A stretch of DNA of 64,000 bases from Puffinus mauretanicus (Eukaryota > Chordata > Aves > Procellariiformes > Procellariidae). Of this stretch, positions 43,801 through 57,300 are shown in pieces (positions within the stretch are counted from its first letter, which is position 1; every line of letters starts with the position of its first letter). Where the stretch lies: positions 1,612,001 to 1,676,000 of the forward strand of contig JAJKFH010000052.1 in assembly GCA_023333565.1 (NCBI GenBank), written 5' to 3'. Made by a program: the position numbers and the translations under genes. The notes beneath the pieces are model-generated. The model was not told the DNA's origin, searched no databases, and was given only the letters and a program-made list of their open reading frames with translations.

Positions 43801-46800
43801 AGCCAAACCTGGAACGGTGCACAGAGGTGCAGGTGGTTTGTATTGATACATATTTCCATTACTCTTAAGCTGGCTTCTGATTTCAGCGGTCTGGTTTCCA
43901 TGTCCTGAATTGGTTTTGGTGATAGGAAATGCTTACTAGAAAAAGGGATTTGCTGTGCATTTCTCTTCCCCCTAAAGGAATATTGTCAAGAATTGCAGGG
44001 GAAGATTAAACACTTAGTCTTGCTCTCCTAATCTGAATTGTTCTGTGAAAGTTTAATTTTAAAGAGTATGCTCCTGAACCAAATCTGCTGTTCCCCACTG
44101 GCAGTCAGTTTTGAAAGCGTATCTATAACATACACACAGGATGGTGAGGGGGAGTCATTTTAACCTCTGCCAAGAGGAAAACACAACAGTTGGGAGAGGC
44201 ACAATGCAATGATAAATATTTTATTGACATGTTCCAAACATATTGGATGTAAATTTACAAACTATCTGAGATTTGTTAAGTTTCTTTGTGAATTTTTATG
44301 TTCCTGTAAATCCTGGTTCATTAATTAGCTGTAAAGTAATGAACATCTGAGCCAATCCTTCGCCAGCAAGGAAACCTATGTTAGCTGTGATCGGCGACAA
44401 TAACCCCCCTGCAAAGACAAACCCCAGACACCCTGTGAGCAGCCCTGCTGTGTGCTCAGCTCACCCTTCTGCACGCCTTGGGAGGCTCTGGCACGCGAGG
44501 AGGGAATGCATGAAAACCCTGTTGGCTTGGTTCCTCTCCAAAATGCAGCGGAGATAAAATCCACGTTTGCGTAAATGAATGAAGGATGAGTCAGTAGGCA
44601 TAGAGAATTATTTTCTGTCCCCTAAAGAGGGTAGCGAGGGTCTCCAAAGAAACTGAAAGTCAGGTTTCCTGTGTAAACTTAATTTAAAAGGTAAAACCTT
44701 TTAAACTAGTATCTTTCGGCACTGCCATCATCATGTTCCCATTACTAGTTAGCCCTGATGTGGTTCCTGTTCAATAATTTGTGAGAGGAACGGCTCTGGG
44801 TTTGGGGCAAGGCTCAGTTCTTCAGTGGCTGTGGAGAAAGAAAACAGCCCGCAGCAGAAGCAGACATGGATCCCTCTGCTGCGTGGCCCCGGACATACGG
44901 GATTCTCATTCCCTGTGTTTCCCTCCCTAGGACGAGATCAGAAAACTTGGGGGCAGGAGGAGTTAAGAAAAACTCACAAGGGGTGTCTGAATGGCAAGGT
45001 GACCTTGGCTGGGCAGTTGGCTGGTAGAACAATTTCTGGGAAATCTCACCCTCCGACCGCCAAGTCCTTGGTGAAGACTGAAGACAGAATTGTTCCTCTG
45101 TGGTTTTAGAACCCGAGAGTTTGTCCAAAAAGCAAGGAGTAGGAAAATTTTGATCAAGTCTGCAGCTTGCTGTGAATGTTGCACCTAAATGGGATTTTAC
45201 AGAGATGCATCCTTCTGTCAGCGTCCTCATAATTTGAAGGTTCTCCATTAGATGTGCAATAAGAGTTTTTATTCTTGCAACATTCTGAAGATGTTTTCCC
45301 TTTCCTACCCTTGGATGTTGACTTTCTAATTGGTGATCATTTAAAAAAAAAAAAAAAAATCCAGTTTTGGATATACAATTTGGGTCCCAAAGTTATACAG
45401 TATTTACCTCACTGCAGTTCTTCTGAAATTCCTTTGCTGGAGTATTTTGAGACTTTTGTGATTTTTAGTCTATCTAATTAGATTTCTTGGGCTCAGAGGA
45501 CTTGGCTAAATCTGCCAGTTGGGCTCTGTCAGAGCTAAGTCTTTGATGCCATGAGGAGTCCAGAGACAATAATGATGTCTGTATTTCAGTAGTTAACGGC
45601 AGGGGTTTGCAAGAACAAATGATTCAGAAGCTGTGGCCTTCCATCTGCAGGTGGCCTGATTGTAGCTATTGCTCTCCTAAGTTGGTTGTAACTTTGGGCT
45701 GGTGGTGTGTGTGTTTGTGTGCTCGTTCGTTTCATAGACTTTCCAGGAGTCAAATCTTCCATTTAAATCCAAGGTTAAAAAAACAGCTTTTTAAAAATAA
45801 ACAAAATAGGTTTATCTGCTTTAGTGAATCTCCTTTTTGGAGCCTTAAAATAACTGAGGCATTGCTAAATCCTTTTGAAAGATGACTCTTTAGAAATTAA
45901 GAGTTTGGATGTGTGAATAAATTGCTGGAAGCAAGGAGGTGCCTTGAACCTGGTGCAGAACATCATTCCTTCTTTGGCAAGCGTGCACACTGCTGTTGCA
46001 GGGGTTGTTTAACTAATCCCGTCTGGAGCCATACCTTCTAAATACCAAATCCACAAACTTCTGTCTCATCACCTCGAGAGAGCACAACATGAAGGATTAA
46101 GACTTCAGTAAGACTTTCAAGAGGGTGCTTACAGGCTGGAACACCTGTTCCGGTTAAAATTTAGATGCTGATTTGTTAAAGGTAAATTTTCTGATGTTTA
46201 CTGAATTGTCACAGGAGGTAGGCAGGATATCTGTGTAAACGTGTCTCTTATCCTTCATTTAGTAGCATGTCATGCATTATAGGTACCTAGTGATAACCCG
46301 TTTGTTCATGTTGTACGTAGTTTACTCTGGAGCTTTTTTGAGCAAATGTTTTGGAGTCTTCCCCTCTCCTCCGCTCCTCTTGGTGACAGGAGCACTGGCA
46401 CTGCCAGCTCACGCTGCAGGACCCCGGTGGGACAGTCCTCTGCAAGCAGTTAGAATCGTCCTGCTGTCGTACTGCTGTTTCCCTTCTGGCCCAGGTGAAG
46501 TTCTAGGTGTGTGAATGTCTGTGATGGTGATAGGAGAATAGACAGTATTACTTTGGAGGCTGTTCTTTTGCCAGTTAGTAACACTGACAAATACTGTCAG
46601 AGTCCTACGCTGTCGTCTTTTTACCTGCCACCTTTTACTTCATTTTTCCATTATCTCCCATTAGATTGGCTGTTGGATTAGATGTTAGTGATTACAGTCT
46701 CCAGCTCTGCCTTTTGGAAAGAGGACCTTCTGGGTAACCACCAAAGAACAAAACAATTAAACTTGCCAATAGCCATAGGAAGTGTTGCTTGAAGGAAACA

Positions 46801-49800
46801 GGAAACACAAGGCATCTATTACTATTTTTACCTGCAACCTGGATTAGAAAGGCTATGCATCATACAGTGTCTGTCTCCTCCGTACCACCTGGGATCTTAC
46901 GTAGTCCTATTGAGGATATGAGTTCATATGCTAACACCTAGGAATGTAGTTCACAGCTAGATCTGTAGCTCACCAAAGAAAATGACTTAAATTCTGTTGA
47001 GGAGGATAAAGGGAAAGATCAAAAGGAGCCAACCTTCTGTCGTCTCCTAACAAGCAAAACATTCTTCCCAAATGTTAGTTATGGAAATATCCCTTTTACA
47101 GAAAGAAGTGTAGTCCTCCCAGCATTGTGTGTCTAATCTTCACTTGACCTGAGCATAGGAAGTCTTCATACACGTGGACTTTTTTTTTCTCCTGCATCTG
47201 CTTTTATCTTGCCTTAGCTCACCTGGCTTGAGCCTGTCTAGTGGTATGTGCAAATGTGCCAGTGCAGATGTGATAGGACTTGAAGAGAGTTGCCAGATTA
47301 GCTGAGCAATGCTTTTTTTCTATTTTGCCATTTTAATCTTGGTTAAACCTCTTAGTCAGAGGGTGATTTCCATTTCATCTTGAGTTATGTTGGGCTTCTA
47401 TGGCTCATTTCAAGCTATAGCTTGCCTGCTTAAACTTCTGATGTAACCCCTATTACTGCATTACCCCGGTGGCTGCGAGGAGCCATACCTACTCCTGGGT
47501 ATGTAAATATTTTCTATTCTTTGCCTTCATTTGTCAGACATTTGGGTTTGGTACGAGCACAAACGGAAAAGTTTATTCTTGTTTCAGGGGGAAGGCAACA
47601 AATGTTTATCTGAATGATCAAAGCAGAATTTATGGGGAAATACAATGGAAACTATTCCTGGCTGTTTAGAAGCTGATGTACAGGAGTAAGCCAAGAGGAA
47701 CAGAAATGAGTATACTCGGTTCACTTTTTCTTCTTAAGTCAGACTCCTCCTGGGCCTTTCCTAGTCCTGAACTGCAGTGAGTTTCCACTAAGCAAATGCT
47801 TTTTCTTTGCATGTGTCTAATATTTACTATGGATTCGTGATGTGCAACAAAGGGTTGTGAAAAGCAATGGCCCTACTTCTTGTGACGTGTTACTTCAGTG
47901 GAGCCCGGAAAGTGACATTTTTATTCTAAAATATTTTATAATCTAGTATTATTTTATTACTTTTCACTTTCCTCCTTCCCTCCCCTCTGTCTCCTCCTTA
48001 CCTGACATGGCTACGTACCACCGCTGGCTCGAGCCCAGCATGTGCTCCAGGGTCAGGTCGAAACTTGGCTTTCCTGCGCTCTGGGGCAGGCTGTGTCCGG
48101 TGCGGTGGTTGCTCCACTGCATTCCAGGTTAATGAGCCTAAGCTTGTATTCTCAGGCTTTCATTTTGTGCCTCATCCGAAGCTTGCTCTTTCTCGGATGA
48201 GGATAGCATGCCTAGCCCACTTGACCAAGCTGTCGTCACTACGGCCAGGTTACTTATCTTCTTAAGTTAACCCTAATGAAGTGTGACAGCCTGACGAGTT
48301 CAGGCACCGGCTGCTGGAAGGGAGCTGGTTCTGTAGAAAGTAGGGGTTCAAGTATGTGCATTACATGGCTTTAGCAAATGTATTTCAACACTTCAAAATG
48401 TTACAACCAATCTAACGGACCTGACGTGCAGGCATACTGAACATGAAGTTGTAGCAAGTCTGCTGGTACAGCAAGCCTGTAACTAAACCTGATTCTTTCA
48501 GCTAGGTGAATTATATACTGTGTTTTCCTCCTCTGATTGCGTCACGGAGGGCATAGGTAGCTGGTAAGCTGATTCTGTGCAGCCTCTCAAACAGCAGCAA
48601 GGTGGTTTGTAACCCTTTCCAGGCGAGACCTGTTTGGAATGACTTTACATCTGCATATGGTTGTCTGTGCAAGACCTGGTGGCCTTGTTCCTTGGCTTTG
48701 ACTGTCCATGGCCTTTCCTTCAGAGGACAGTAATGCCTCTTGATTTCTTGATTGAACTTGCTTATTCCTGAGGAAAGCTGAGCGTGTGTGTGTGTAAGGC
48801 TCACTTGGTAACAAAAACCGTCAAGTCTTACTGCTGTTTGTTTTACTGTGAATTAGAATCCGTTAACTTGAGCCAGCTTGCTTCTGTCTTGTTGGTTGCC
48901 TGCCTTTGGGGCCGGAGGTGTGAGACCCTCTGCCACCACAGACTGGGCTGTAACTTACGTTTCGCCTACGCTGATCTTTGAGTGTGGATATGTCAGCTAT
49001 ATCTGTCTCTGCTTTCTCGAATACTTTTCCTCCAAGTTCTTGAAGAGCTCAATTTTGTTCAACCTGCTGATACCAGATACACCCCTACTAGCCCAAGGCA
49101 GGAGCATTTAGGGAATACTTGTTCTTTTATTCCTTGCAATGGCAGCTTCAGGCTGTTGCTGGACTGGCAAAGCCCTTCATTCTTTAGATGGAAATCAATG
49201 TAGTTAATGTCATGCCAGATAAAGCTATACTGTTTTTAGAAGACTGTATGCTGGAAAATTAAAAATTTGTGAAGTTCAAAGGCTTCTGTTGCTTTCTTGA
49301 AATTCTCTAGCCCCCTCCTTCATGCTGTTATGTTTAGAGATAGGCCTATATAGTTTCTGAGATCTTGCAGGACAACATTCCTGTTGTTGTGGAGCTCGTG
49401 TAGGCCATATAGGTGGATATAACACTTACAAGATGCTAAATACATGAAGAGTGTTTTACAGAGTGGGAAGAATACTTAGTGGTGTCTCATGTTTAATGTT
49501 TTCATTGTCTTTTAATGACAACCGTAGCAGGTGTGTCAATGGATAGCATCGCCTTTTGGTGTAGAAGGAGGCTGAGCCGGTGACTGAGAATTGGTAGAGG
49601 CAAGATCTGCCCTGTTGGATTCTGCCCAGCACTTTGCAGACCTGCCAGTGCAGCAAGACTCTCCGCCGCCCTCATCGTGATCTCTCGAGTACAGCATCGT
49701 ACAGCAGTCCCTTTTAGCCTGCTGAGCCAAAGGTTAGCTTGCAGCCTTTCTAAATCCATGATCGTACCATCTCGTTCCCTCCCACACTTAGCATTTTGAA

Positions 49801-50159
49801 CAGCAGTGTCCAATTATGGCCAGGAGACGCTGCAAGAGCTTCACAGAAGGGTCATTATTTTGTCACCTAGGTGACAGTTTGTTACCCTGCCAGTTGTCTG
49901 GAGTGCAGCAAGCCACTTCACATACAGCTGACATGGTTTAGACACTTTTTAGTGAACAAAATGGGTAGCTGTATCCTTAGTCCTTGTCTCTGAGAAAAAT
50001 CAGTTTCCAACTGTTGCATCTGTGATGAGGCTGCTTTGAATTGGTGAATTTTGCAGCAGTTGTCTGCTTTGTCTCTTTCTGCTCGAGAAGGTGATGTGAA
50101 GAGGGTTGTCCTGATTTAGAAGTGCTGTAGAAACATGAATCTTCAGAAGGCATTGGGAG
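40807..50159. other. Intron 5 segment without recognisable element
   Basis: Includes the ORF 41178-41690 (170 codons, +), which has no recognisable domain and no splice context and is judged chance. A 17-base A run lies near 45343-45359. Short (TG)n stretches lie near 43723 and 48783. No gene or RNA recognised. Confidence 0.5.
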
Positions 50160-50270
50160 ATAGGAAGGTGCTGTTCCTGTTTCTCAGATAGGTAAACTGA
50201 GACGTGGCACTGTGACTTGTGCAAAACTGCCAGAGGCCATCCAGGGATTGCCTCTTAGACTAAAAACAGG
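50160..50270 (-). mobile_element. MIR SINE relic (reverse orientation)
   Basis: gttcctgtttctcagatagg, then taaactgagacgtggcactg and tgacttgtgcaaaactgcca, match the reverse complement of the MIR core (cccattttacagatgaggaa, actgaggcac, gtgacttgcccaa). Confidence 0.75.
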
Positions 50271-52809
50271 CTTCTGTGTTTATATTAACATATATTTATA
50301 ATACCTCCCTTTAAGAGGGTTCTCCAGACTGTCCACTGTGGATTTATGCTGCAGGTCATGAATCTGAGCTGGGCAACTCCTCTTTGGAGATGCCAAGTGT
50401 TGGTTCAGTTTTTTAATTCTTCTTTAAGTTAGATTTTTTTATGATGCATCTTGGTAACTAATGCTGAAGTTTCTTCGCCAATACCAAGTACTAAACAACG
50501 GTCCATTGCTATAGGGGGAAGAAACAACATCTCTGCTGTGTGACTCTCCTTGCTTTTCTTCAGGGTTGGATTATGCATGTAGCATTAAAGTCGTGTTGCA
50601 CGTAACATCATGTTAAGCATTTAGCAACTCTCGTTGTCACAGGTTGCTTTTTAAAGGAATCCTCTGCTGTCTCCTCACAGGAGGAATGAGATTAATTTAA
50701 AACTCTGTCCTTCCATTCTAGGCATGGGCTTAGGCAAGGCTGTGAGACCGGGTAAGACTTTGCCTTGTCTGCTTCTCAAGCAACGCTGCTCGTGCCAGCG
50801 TTTAGAAGGTCTCCTAGAGTGCACCCATCCTCGTGCTCTCTGCAGCGTGTGGGGGCAGAGCTCCTGCCAAATGAAACCAGTGAAAGAGTAGCCACTGGGA
50901 GTAAAGCAAGCTGACAGAGCTTGCCAGCTGACTTTTATTAGTGGTCTACCCTCTACCACCTCTTGAGGAGTTGTTTGTTAACAAAGGTACTCTTGGCTTG
51001 GAGAGTGCACTATAATCCTTACAAGTCATTTAAAGCAGTGTAGGCAGTTAAAGATTGACTTTGCATGCAGTGACCTCTTTATCTTTAACTACTTTGCCTC
51101 CTGCATCTTTAGAAATAACAAACAAATGCTCCAAACATACCAACCCCCTTGGAAGACAATGATTTCATTGTGGCTGTGAACATGACATACATTACATAAA
51201 TATTGGTGCTTACATGCCTGCTGATTCTTTGTCCTTGGATGCCGAGTCTTCCAGCCCCGCTGGTCATGTTTCGTAAGAGTTTGGGAGGAAACACAATCAA
51301 CAATTTAAGGTACCGATGTTACTGATTGGTCAAGACTGCTTTTCTCGCTTGGTCTGCTTAGCAAGGTGGATATTTTTTTATTAAGGTGATCGCACTGGTT
51401 TATCTGTTACTTCAGTTTAGCAGATCACAGCCGTTGTTGCACTTGTATGCATTTGTCTTGAGCTTTTAGATGTCTTGATGTTGGTTATTGCAGGATGCAA
51501 AAGAGCTTTACAAACACAGTTCAAGCCTTGTGTCATCTCTGGAAGAAAAGTAACAAAGCCTTATCCTTTTGAAGGCAGGCGGAGGTAGGGGAATGATGCA
51601 CAGAGAAGTTGTCCTTGTAACACACTTGTGAAATGTGTTGCGTTGTGCCCCTTCCTCCCACATGGCTTCTGTACATGGACAGCAGCATACTCCTACAGCC
51701 ACGTAGTCATGCTGCTCTTTTAGCTCAAGTGATGGGGTATTGTGTTAAGGAGCTGCAAGCCCCAGTTTTCAGACCCTGCTGATGACTGGTGCTGGAGGTA
51801 GTTTTAATTTCCTGAAGGCTACATATAACTCCAGTGGAGCTAAGAGTTGTTCTCTGCTTGTTTCTGTAGCTAGGCCACACTTCCTTGCAGAGAATGAAAT
51901 CTAAATCTCTACATGATCTAACAGTTGTTTCCTAAAATATGAACAAAATCAAAGAATGAAGAATGTGTGTTGTTCAGAGCAGCTTGAGAAGCTGAAATAT
52001 TGACTGAAGTAGCGGAGAGAAAAGAAAGTAGGGGGTTTTTATGGGATTTTTCTAGGTTGTTTAATGTGTTCAATTAATCTTTGCTAGCAAAGCCTTTTAA
52101 ATTGAGTCAAAGTAATTGTGTATATGTGCTCCTGTAATTGTAAGGTCACTGTCCGGATACAGGCACCAGAGAGGATGATTTTTGGTGCAGTATCTCACTC
52201 CTTGGATCAAAGATATTTTATAAAACTGAGATGCATCTGTAAGAGAGAACTGAATTGTAACTTGCATACAGAAACTTGGGGGCAGGGGGAGCGCCTGATA
52301 GACTTGTTTAACCTTTGAACGCCTCTTGGCTCAATGGCCCTTGGATACTGCTACTTCATGGAAAAAGTTCTAAATATAGTACTCGTTTGTTGTTGAATAA
52401 TAACTTTAGAGGGTGGATGCTAGAGTTTCCAGCTCCTTGCAGGGCACAAGCAGTTCAGGAGCTATGTACTGTAAATGAGACCCTTAATGAGTATTCAGTC
52501 CAGTAATACTGCTAAGCGCTGACACAATTTACTTGTTGATTTATTTGTAGAATATTCTGTTGAAAGTCTGTTTGTCATAAAAAGCTCCCTAAGATGAAAC
52601 CTGAGGCTCATTTTTGCCCTGAAGAGATACTGCCTTTTCATTCACTTTTTGCCTGGTACGTATCAGCTGCCAGGCATGGGACCTTGCTGTCCATATGTCT
52701 GCTTGTAGAGCTGAAGAGATTTTGAAGGTAAATAAAATGGGCAGGAAATGTTTCGGGGAAAGGGATCAACAAGATCATCTTTCCCTAGAAAAGGGAGAGA
52801 TGAAATTTA
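50271..52809. other. Intron 5 segment without recognisable element
   Basis: AT-rich intronic sequence. No gene, RNA or repeat could be supported. Confidence 0.5.
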
Positions 52810-52910
52810 GGGAAAGCTGAAGAAATTTGCCTGAGGTCACCTGGGAGGTCTGATGAAGCCGGGGTCCGAAACTCTTGTTTTTCAGAATCCAGTCCTTTAA
52901 CAAGATGTCA
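52810..52910 (-). mobile_element. MIR-type SINE relic (reverse orientation)
   Basis: aatttgcctgaggtcacctg, then gccggggtccgaaactcttg and cagaatccagtcctttaaca, follow the reverse complement of a tRNA-derived amniote MIR (acttgcccaaggtcacac, gccgggattcgaaccc, ccagtccagtgctctaacca). Confidence 0.75.
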
Positions 52911-53149
52911 TCTTTTACTGGAAGTTCAAAAACCCTCTTGGTTTTAACCACCCAGTGAGTGAATCTGCTTCCTTTGTTGCTCTGTTCTCCCAGAGCTTTT
53001 ACCTCAGAGGACCCTGCCATCTTGAACGATTTCCCTGTATAATGCTTCCTTCATTGCTGTTTCATTTCACTAACTTTCACTTCAAAATCAGATGCTTCCC
53101 TATCTTTTCTTTTTACTCCCATATACAGCTTTTCCCTGTTGCTGTTGCT

Positions 53150-53460
53150 CATTAAATTGTGCAGCTGTGTGTTATTTAACATCATAAAGCGTTTAGAGAT
53201 ATCAGTCATATAAAAGGATACAAAATGAATGTGCATTGTAATTCTAGTCTCGAGATAGCAAACTTCTATGTGGAGTTGTGACTTAATTTTTATGGCTTTG
53301 TAAAAGCTTTTACTTACCTTTTTATTTAGTGCTTTTCTGAGTCTTAATGATTTGTGTGTAGGTAAATATATTTATAATGCAGTTATTAAGTAATCTGTAT
53401 AATTATGTACATTAAATTAATATAGCTATGAAGTTGTATTGAAAATGTCAATTATTTTTC
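53150..53460. promoter_or_regulatory. Candidate conserved non-coding block (AT-rich)
   Basis: Dense TAAT/ATTA content (cattaaattaatatagctat, ttataatgcagttattaagt) without simple repeats. Texture is like that of a conserved intronic element. Conservation was not tested. Confidence 0.25.
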
Positions 53461-54159
53461 TTTCCACGAGTTCAGCAGTAGGCAGCGTGCTGAACTGGAT
53501 TGCTACACGCTGGCATGATTCCACGTGTATGCCCTGACCTGTGGTCAGAGGGTTCCTGTTCTGCTGAAAACTGATGCGAATAAACCCACGCACCAAACCC
53601 GTACCCTCCGGGGAGGCAGGTGTGCTAGTGCCAAGGGGCCAACCTCAGAGAAAGAGGAGAAGATGGTGAAGCTTTGTTTTTCAGTTATTTGGTAATGAGA
53701 CTCTTGCTGGAGTTTGGCAACACAGATTTGAAGCAGCCATGCCAGCTCTTATGTATTGTGTTTGGTATTAATAACTCATGATTGAAATGTATCTGGCTTT
53801 CGCCTCTGCTTTTTTTTCTTTTTTTTCTTTTTTGAAACAGGTTGCTTGGCATTTGTGTGTCTAGGTTTTCTCCTCTGAGGCATGGCGGTCACGTATTTCC
53901 TCTCCAGGAACAGGGAGAGACTCGATTGGTGTCAACCACTTGTGAAGCCAGGGATGGTATGATCAGCACTGTCTAGGTCTGATTTTCCGGATGGGTTTTG
54001 TTGTGTGTGCGCGTGTGTGGTTTGTTGTTGTGTGGGCTTTTTTGTTTGTTTGTTGTTCTAAAATTCAAATACTCGTTTTGGGGCCTAATTGCCATTGTTT
54101 CTTTCTGTGTTCTGGATCTGTGTCAAGGAGTTTGCTGGTAGCTCTGCAAAGCCGTTTCT

Positions 54160-54320
54160 GAGCGGGGAGTGCTTGTCTGGCGCGCCTCGGAGCAGCCGGG
54201 GCAGTGAGGCGGCGAGGGCTGCGGCTTACCCTCCTCCCGGGGAGCCGCAGCCCTGCTGCGGGCAGGGAGGCAAGCCCTGCGCAGCCCGCGGGGTGACGGG
54301 TGAACTGGCCGTTTTGCTCG
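54160..54320. other. GC-rich patch with 10-bp stem hairpin
   Basis: An isolated CpG-rich stretch of about 160 bp. ggctgcggct at 54217-54226 and agccgcagcc at 54243-54252 are exact reverse complements with a 16-base loop. No function recognised. Confidence 0.5.
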
Positions 54321-57300
54321 ATGTAGGTACGCGTGTACAAGCTTGTGCACGTTTGCAAGGGTAGCGGAAACTGTCGATGTAGGAGTGTGTCCCATGGGGC
54401 ACAGGCACAGCGCGCTGCTCTTCTGGCACTGCGTTTGAACGTGTGCTTGCTTGTGTTTCCGTGAGAGCTGGTTTGTGGCTCTTTTGCCTGACAGTGGAAA
54501 CGTATTCAGCTGTGGTGCGTGGGAGACGGCTCTTCTCGACTTTGCTGTGTGCATGTGAAAGCTATGTTGTCGGTTGTCCTACAGAGTGAAGGTAGGATGC
54601 CTTTAGGAGGGTCCTTGTGTCTTGCAGAACATCTTAGTAATACCTTTTCATATACCTTCTTGAATAATCATTAAAAACATTTTCTCCTTTTTTTTCTTTT
54701 TTTTTTTTTTTTAAAGTATCCTGGCCAAAGCAAATAGGATAAAGAATTAGAGCAAGCTGAGGCTCGTATAATATACTAAACCATGACTCTAACAGCAATT
54801 AACGCAAAAGAATGAACGTTTTACAGTGCCCTGCAGTTATCCTTAGTTCTCAGTGGTAAACTGAAATAAGCCTGGTATCTATGTACTCACTAGACTACCA
54901 CTTTTATTACATTACATGGTTTATTGCTCATTTTTTTTTCTTCCATTTTCAGGCTTCTCTCAGGCTACTCTCCTTCCCCTTTCATAGTGACCCCCAAAGA
55001 AGAATATTATAGTTAGTACAGCTGATTTTTGCCGCAGTTGAGTTCTGATACTTGCACACGGTTTGTGCAACTCAACATTTGACCGTATTACCCTGCTGCC
55101 AGGACTAGAGGTGGCTAAGAGGGGAAAAAAAAGGGAAAAGGTGTGGTTTGCAGAGAACGCACTGACTCGGAAGAGTCTCAGTGCATGCCTTGCTTTAAGC
55201 TCAGGGTAGTTCTACTAGCTTTGTTGGAGCCGCTCATGCGCTTGGTCAGGTCTTCGTCTCACTGTGTCCCGAGTCTTTTCTCAACGAGTAAGTTGTCCCA
55301 CTTGATGTACTTCTCTGTTCATAGCAGCACACTGTGCCCCATTCAGAAAGATAAGGTAGCTTTAGAATATTGCTACATACTTGTGCAGGTTTGGACTGGC
55401 ATAATAATTTTCAGTAAGAAACTGGCTTTCTGGGTACTTGTAAGAAGTAAAAGCATTAGTGCCAGTTTAGTTTCTTTCCTGTGTAAAAGGTACTAATTGT
55501 ACAAGGAGCAGCATGCTGGGGAGCTTGTTCTGGTTGTGGCAACCATGAAACAGATAAGAACATAGCTGTCGGTGCTTCCCAATCGTCTTGCCCCTAAGCT
55601 TTACCACTTGTTTATGTGGAAAGGAGGAGACGGGAGGGAGCCCGAGCTTTAGCAACTTGCTGCATGTGTATAATATTGGTGTATGAAGAACATCTGTGGG
55701 AAAACTTGAAGAAATGTACTCTTCAGGCAAGAAAAAGAATGTGTAATGTAAGAAAACACTGTTACTTAATACATTTTTTGCTTGGAAGCTGTAGTCAACA
55801 CATGCTGTAATACTTCTCGCTCGTGTGATACAGTAGCAGCATGACACTTCAGATTTATTACTTTTGGTTTTTCTTTAAAGAAATCCTGAATCTGGAATCA
55901 GAAGAATGCTTTTTTCTCTTAAGCTACAGAAGGGAAAAAATTTCAAAATGACATAAATCAAAAATATATTAAAGGCCAACAAAACAGATGAAAACTTTTT
56001 TGGAAGATTGTCTATGATGTTTGGCAGAAGAGACTAATGTGCTGTGGTTTTTGGCTGAATTTATAAATGTGAAATACTCTAGGGTCCATCTCCTTGAGAT
56101 GAGCTATTTTTATGTATTTTATCTATCTATATTAAAAAAACCCAGCAGAGGTGACATGTGTGTGTATATAATGTATGTATTAGCATGTGTGTAATTTATG
56201 TTAAGAATATATACTACATTCTGTAAATTCAATTACAACTTTATGTAGAATATTCAATTACAGAATTATTTTTGCAGTGCAAACACTCACTAGATATCTT
56301 GATCTTAGCCGAGAAATTCTGTACCCTCTTGTTGACTACAGGGCTGGCAGTACATAAATTTTGTGTAGATTAATCTCTCTCCGATACATGTACAGACATC
56401 TGTAGATACACTTTGTTACAAGTATGTTACTGTATGTGCTCTGCCTTTTTTTGATAAACTGCACCCTGTAGTATTCGGAAAGGTGCACTAGGGACTGTGA
56501 GGAAAGCCAGGGGTTTTGAGGCTTGCCGTGTGTCTCGTAGCAGCCGGATGGAAGTAATCAGGCCAAGTGGATCGGGAGGAGTTGGCTTTGTGTGTGTTTG
56601 CTCTTCAGCAACTTTTTTATGACATGTTTCATCCCCTTTTAATGCATTTTTAAATTTAGTCATGTGGTTGTGTTCTGTGTAACCCAGTCGCACCACAAAG
56701 GACGTAGTATGGGATAATCAGTGAAGGCCACTGCTTCCTCCTCTGGTGCTTTGGCCTTCTGCCTCTGATTTCTAGGATGTTTCTGACGTTCTCAGCAAGG
56801 GCAGTCACCCTCTAGACGGCCCGTGCTAGATTACTTTTAATCTAGGGAGGTTGTTTCGATTCAAAAGTTTCTGTAACCCTTCCTCCGAGGCTGGGGATCT
56901 GCTGCGACCACTGCCCTGTGATACACGCCGCACTATGCGTTATACAGAATGGATACCCTTTTCCCCTTTTTCTCCCGAAATGGAGACTGTGAAGTTTTGC
57001 AGGGGAAGAAATTTGAACCCTCATACCCTGGTCACTTCAGTAACGCTGTCTGGCACAGTTTGCGCTCCTAAACTCAACTGCAGACATAGGGTTCAGGTCA
57101 TCTTACAGAGATCTACAAATTCCCATTTTTAAAAATACATCCTTCCATATAGAAATGCTTGCATGTCTGTGTGTATAACAGTTCCTAAATTGTTACTGAT
57201 GCTGCTTAAAGTGTTTACGAAGAGAGGGCAACACTTGAAAACTGTCAATTAGAAATTACTAGAGCAATGACGAAAGATGTGAAAACAGTTATCGGTTTGG

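Noticed and set aside
56296..56320. Possible reverse-strand U2 snRNA fragment (cttgatcttagcc)
   Set aside because: Only a 13-base match followed by a partial gagaa; the flanking bases do not follow U2, so chance is likelier than a pseudogene.
56900..57070. Possible additional MIR relic (aaatttgaaccctcatac)
   Set aside because: Only one short segment resembles MIR; the expected order of core motifs is missing.
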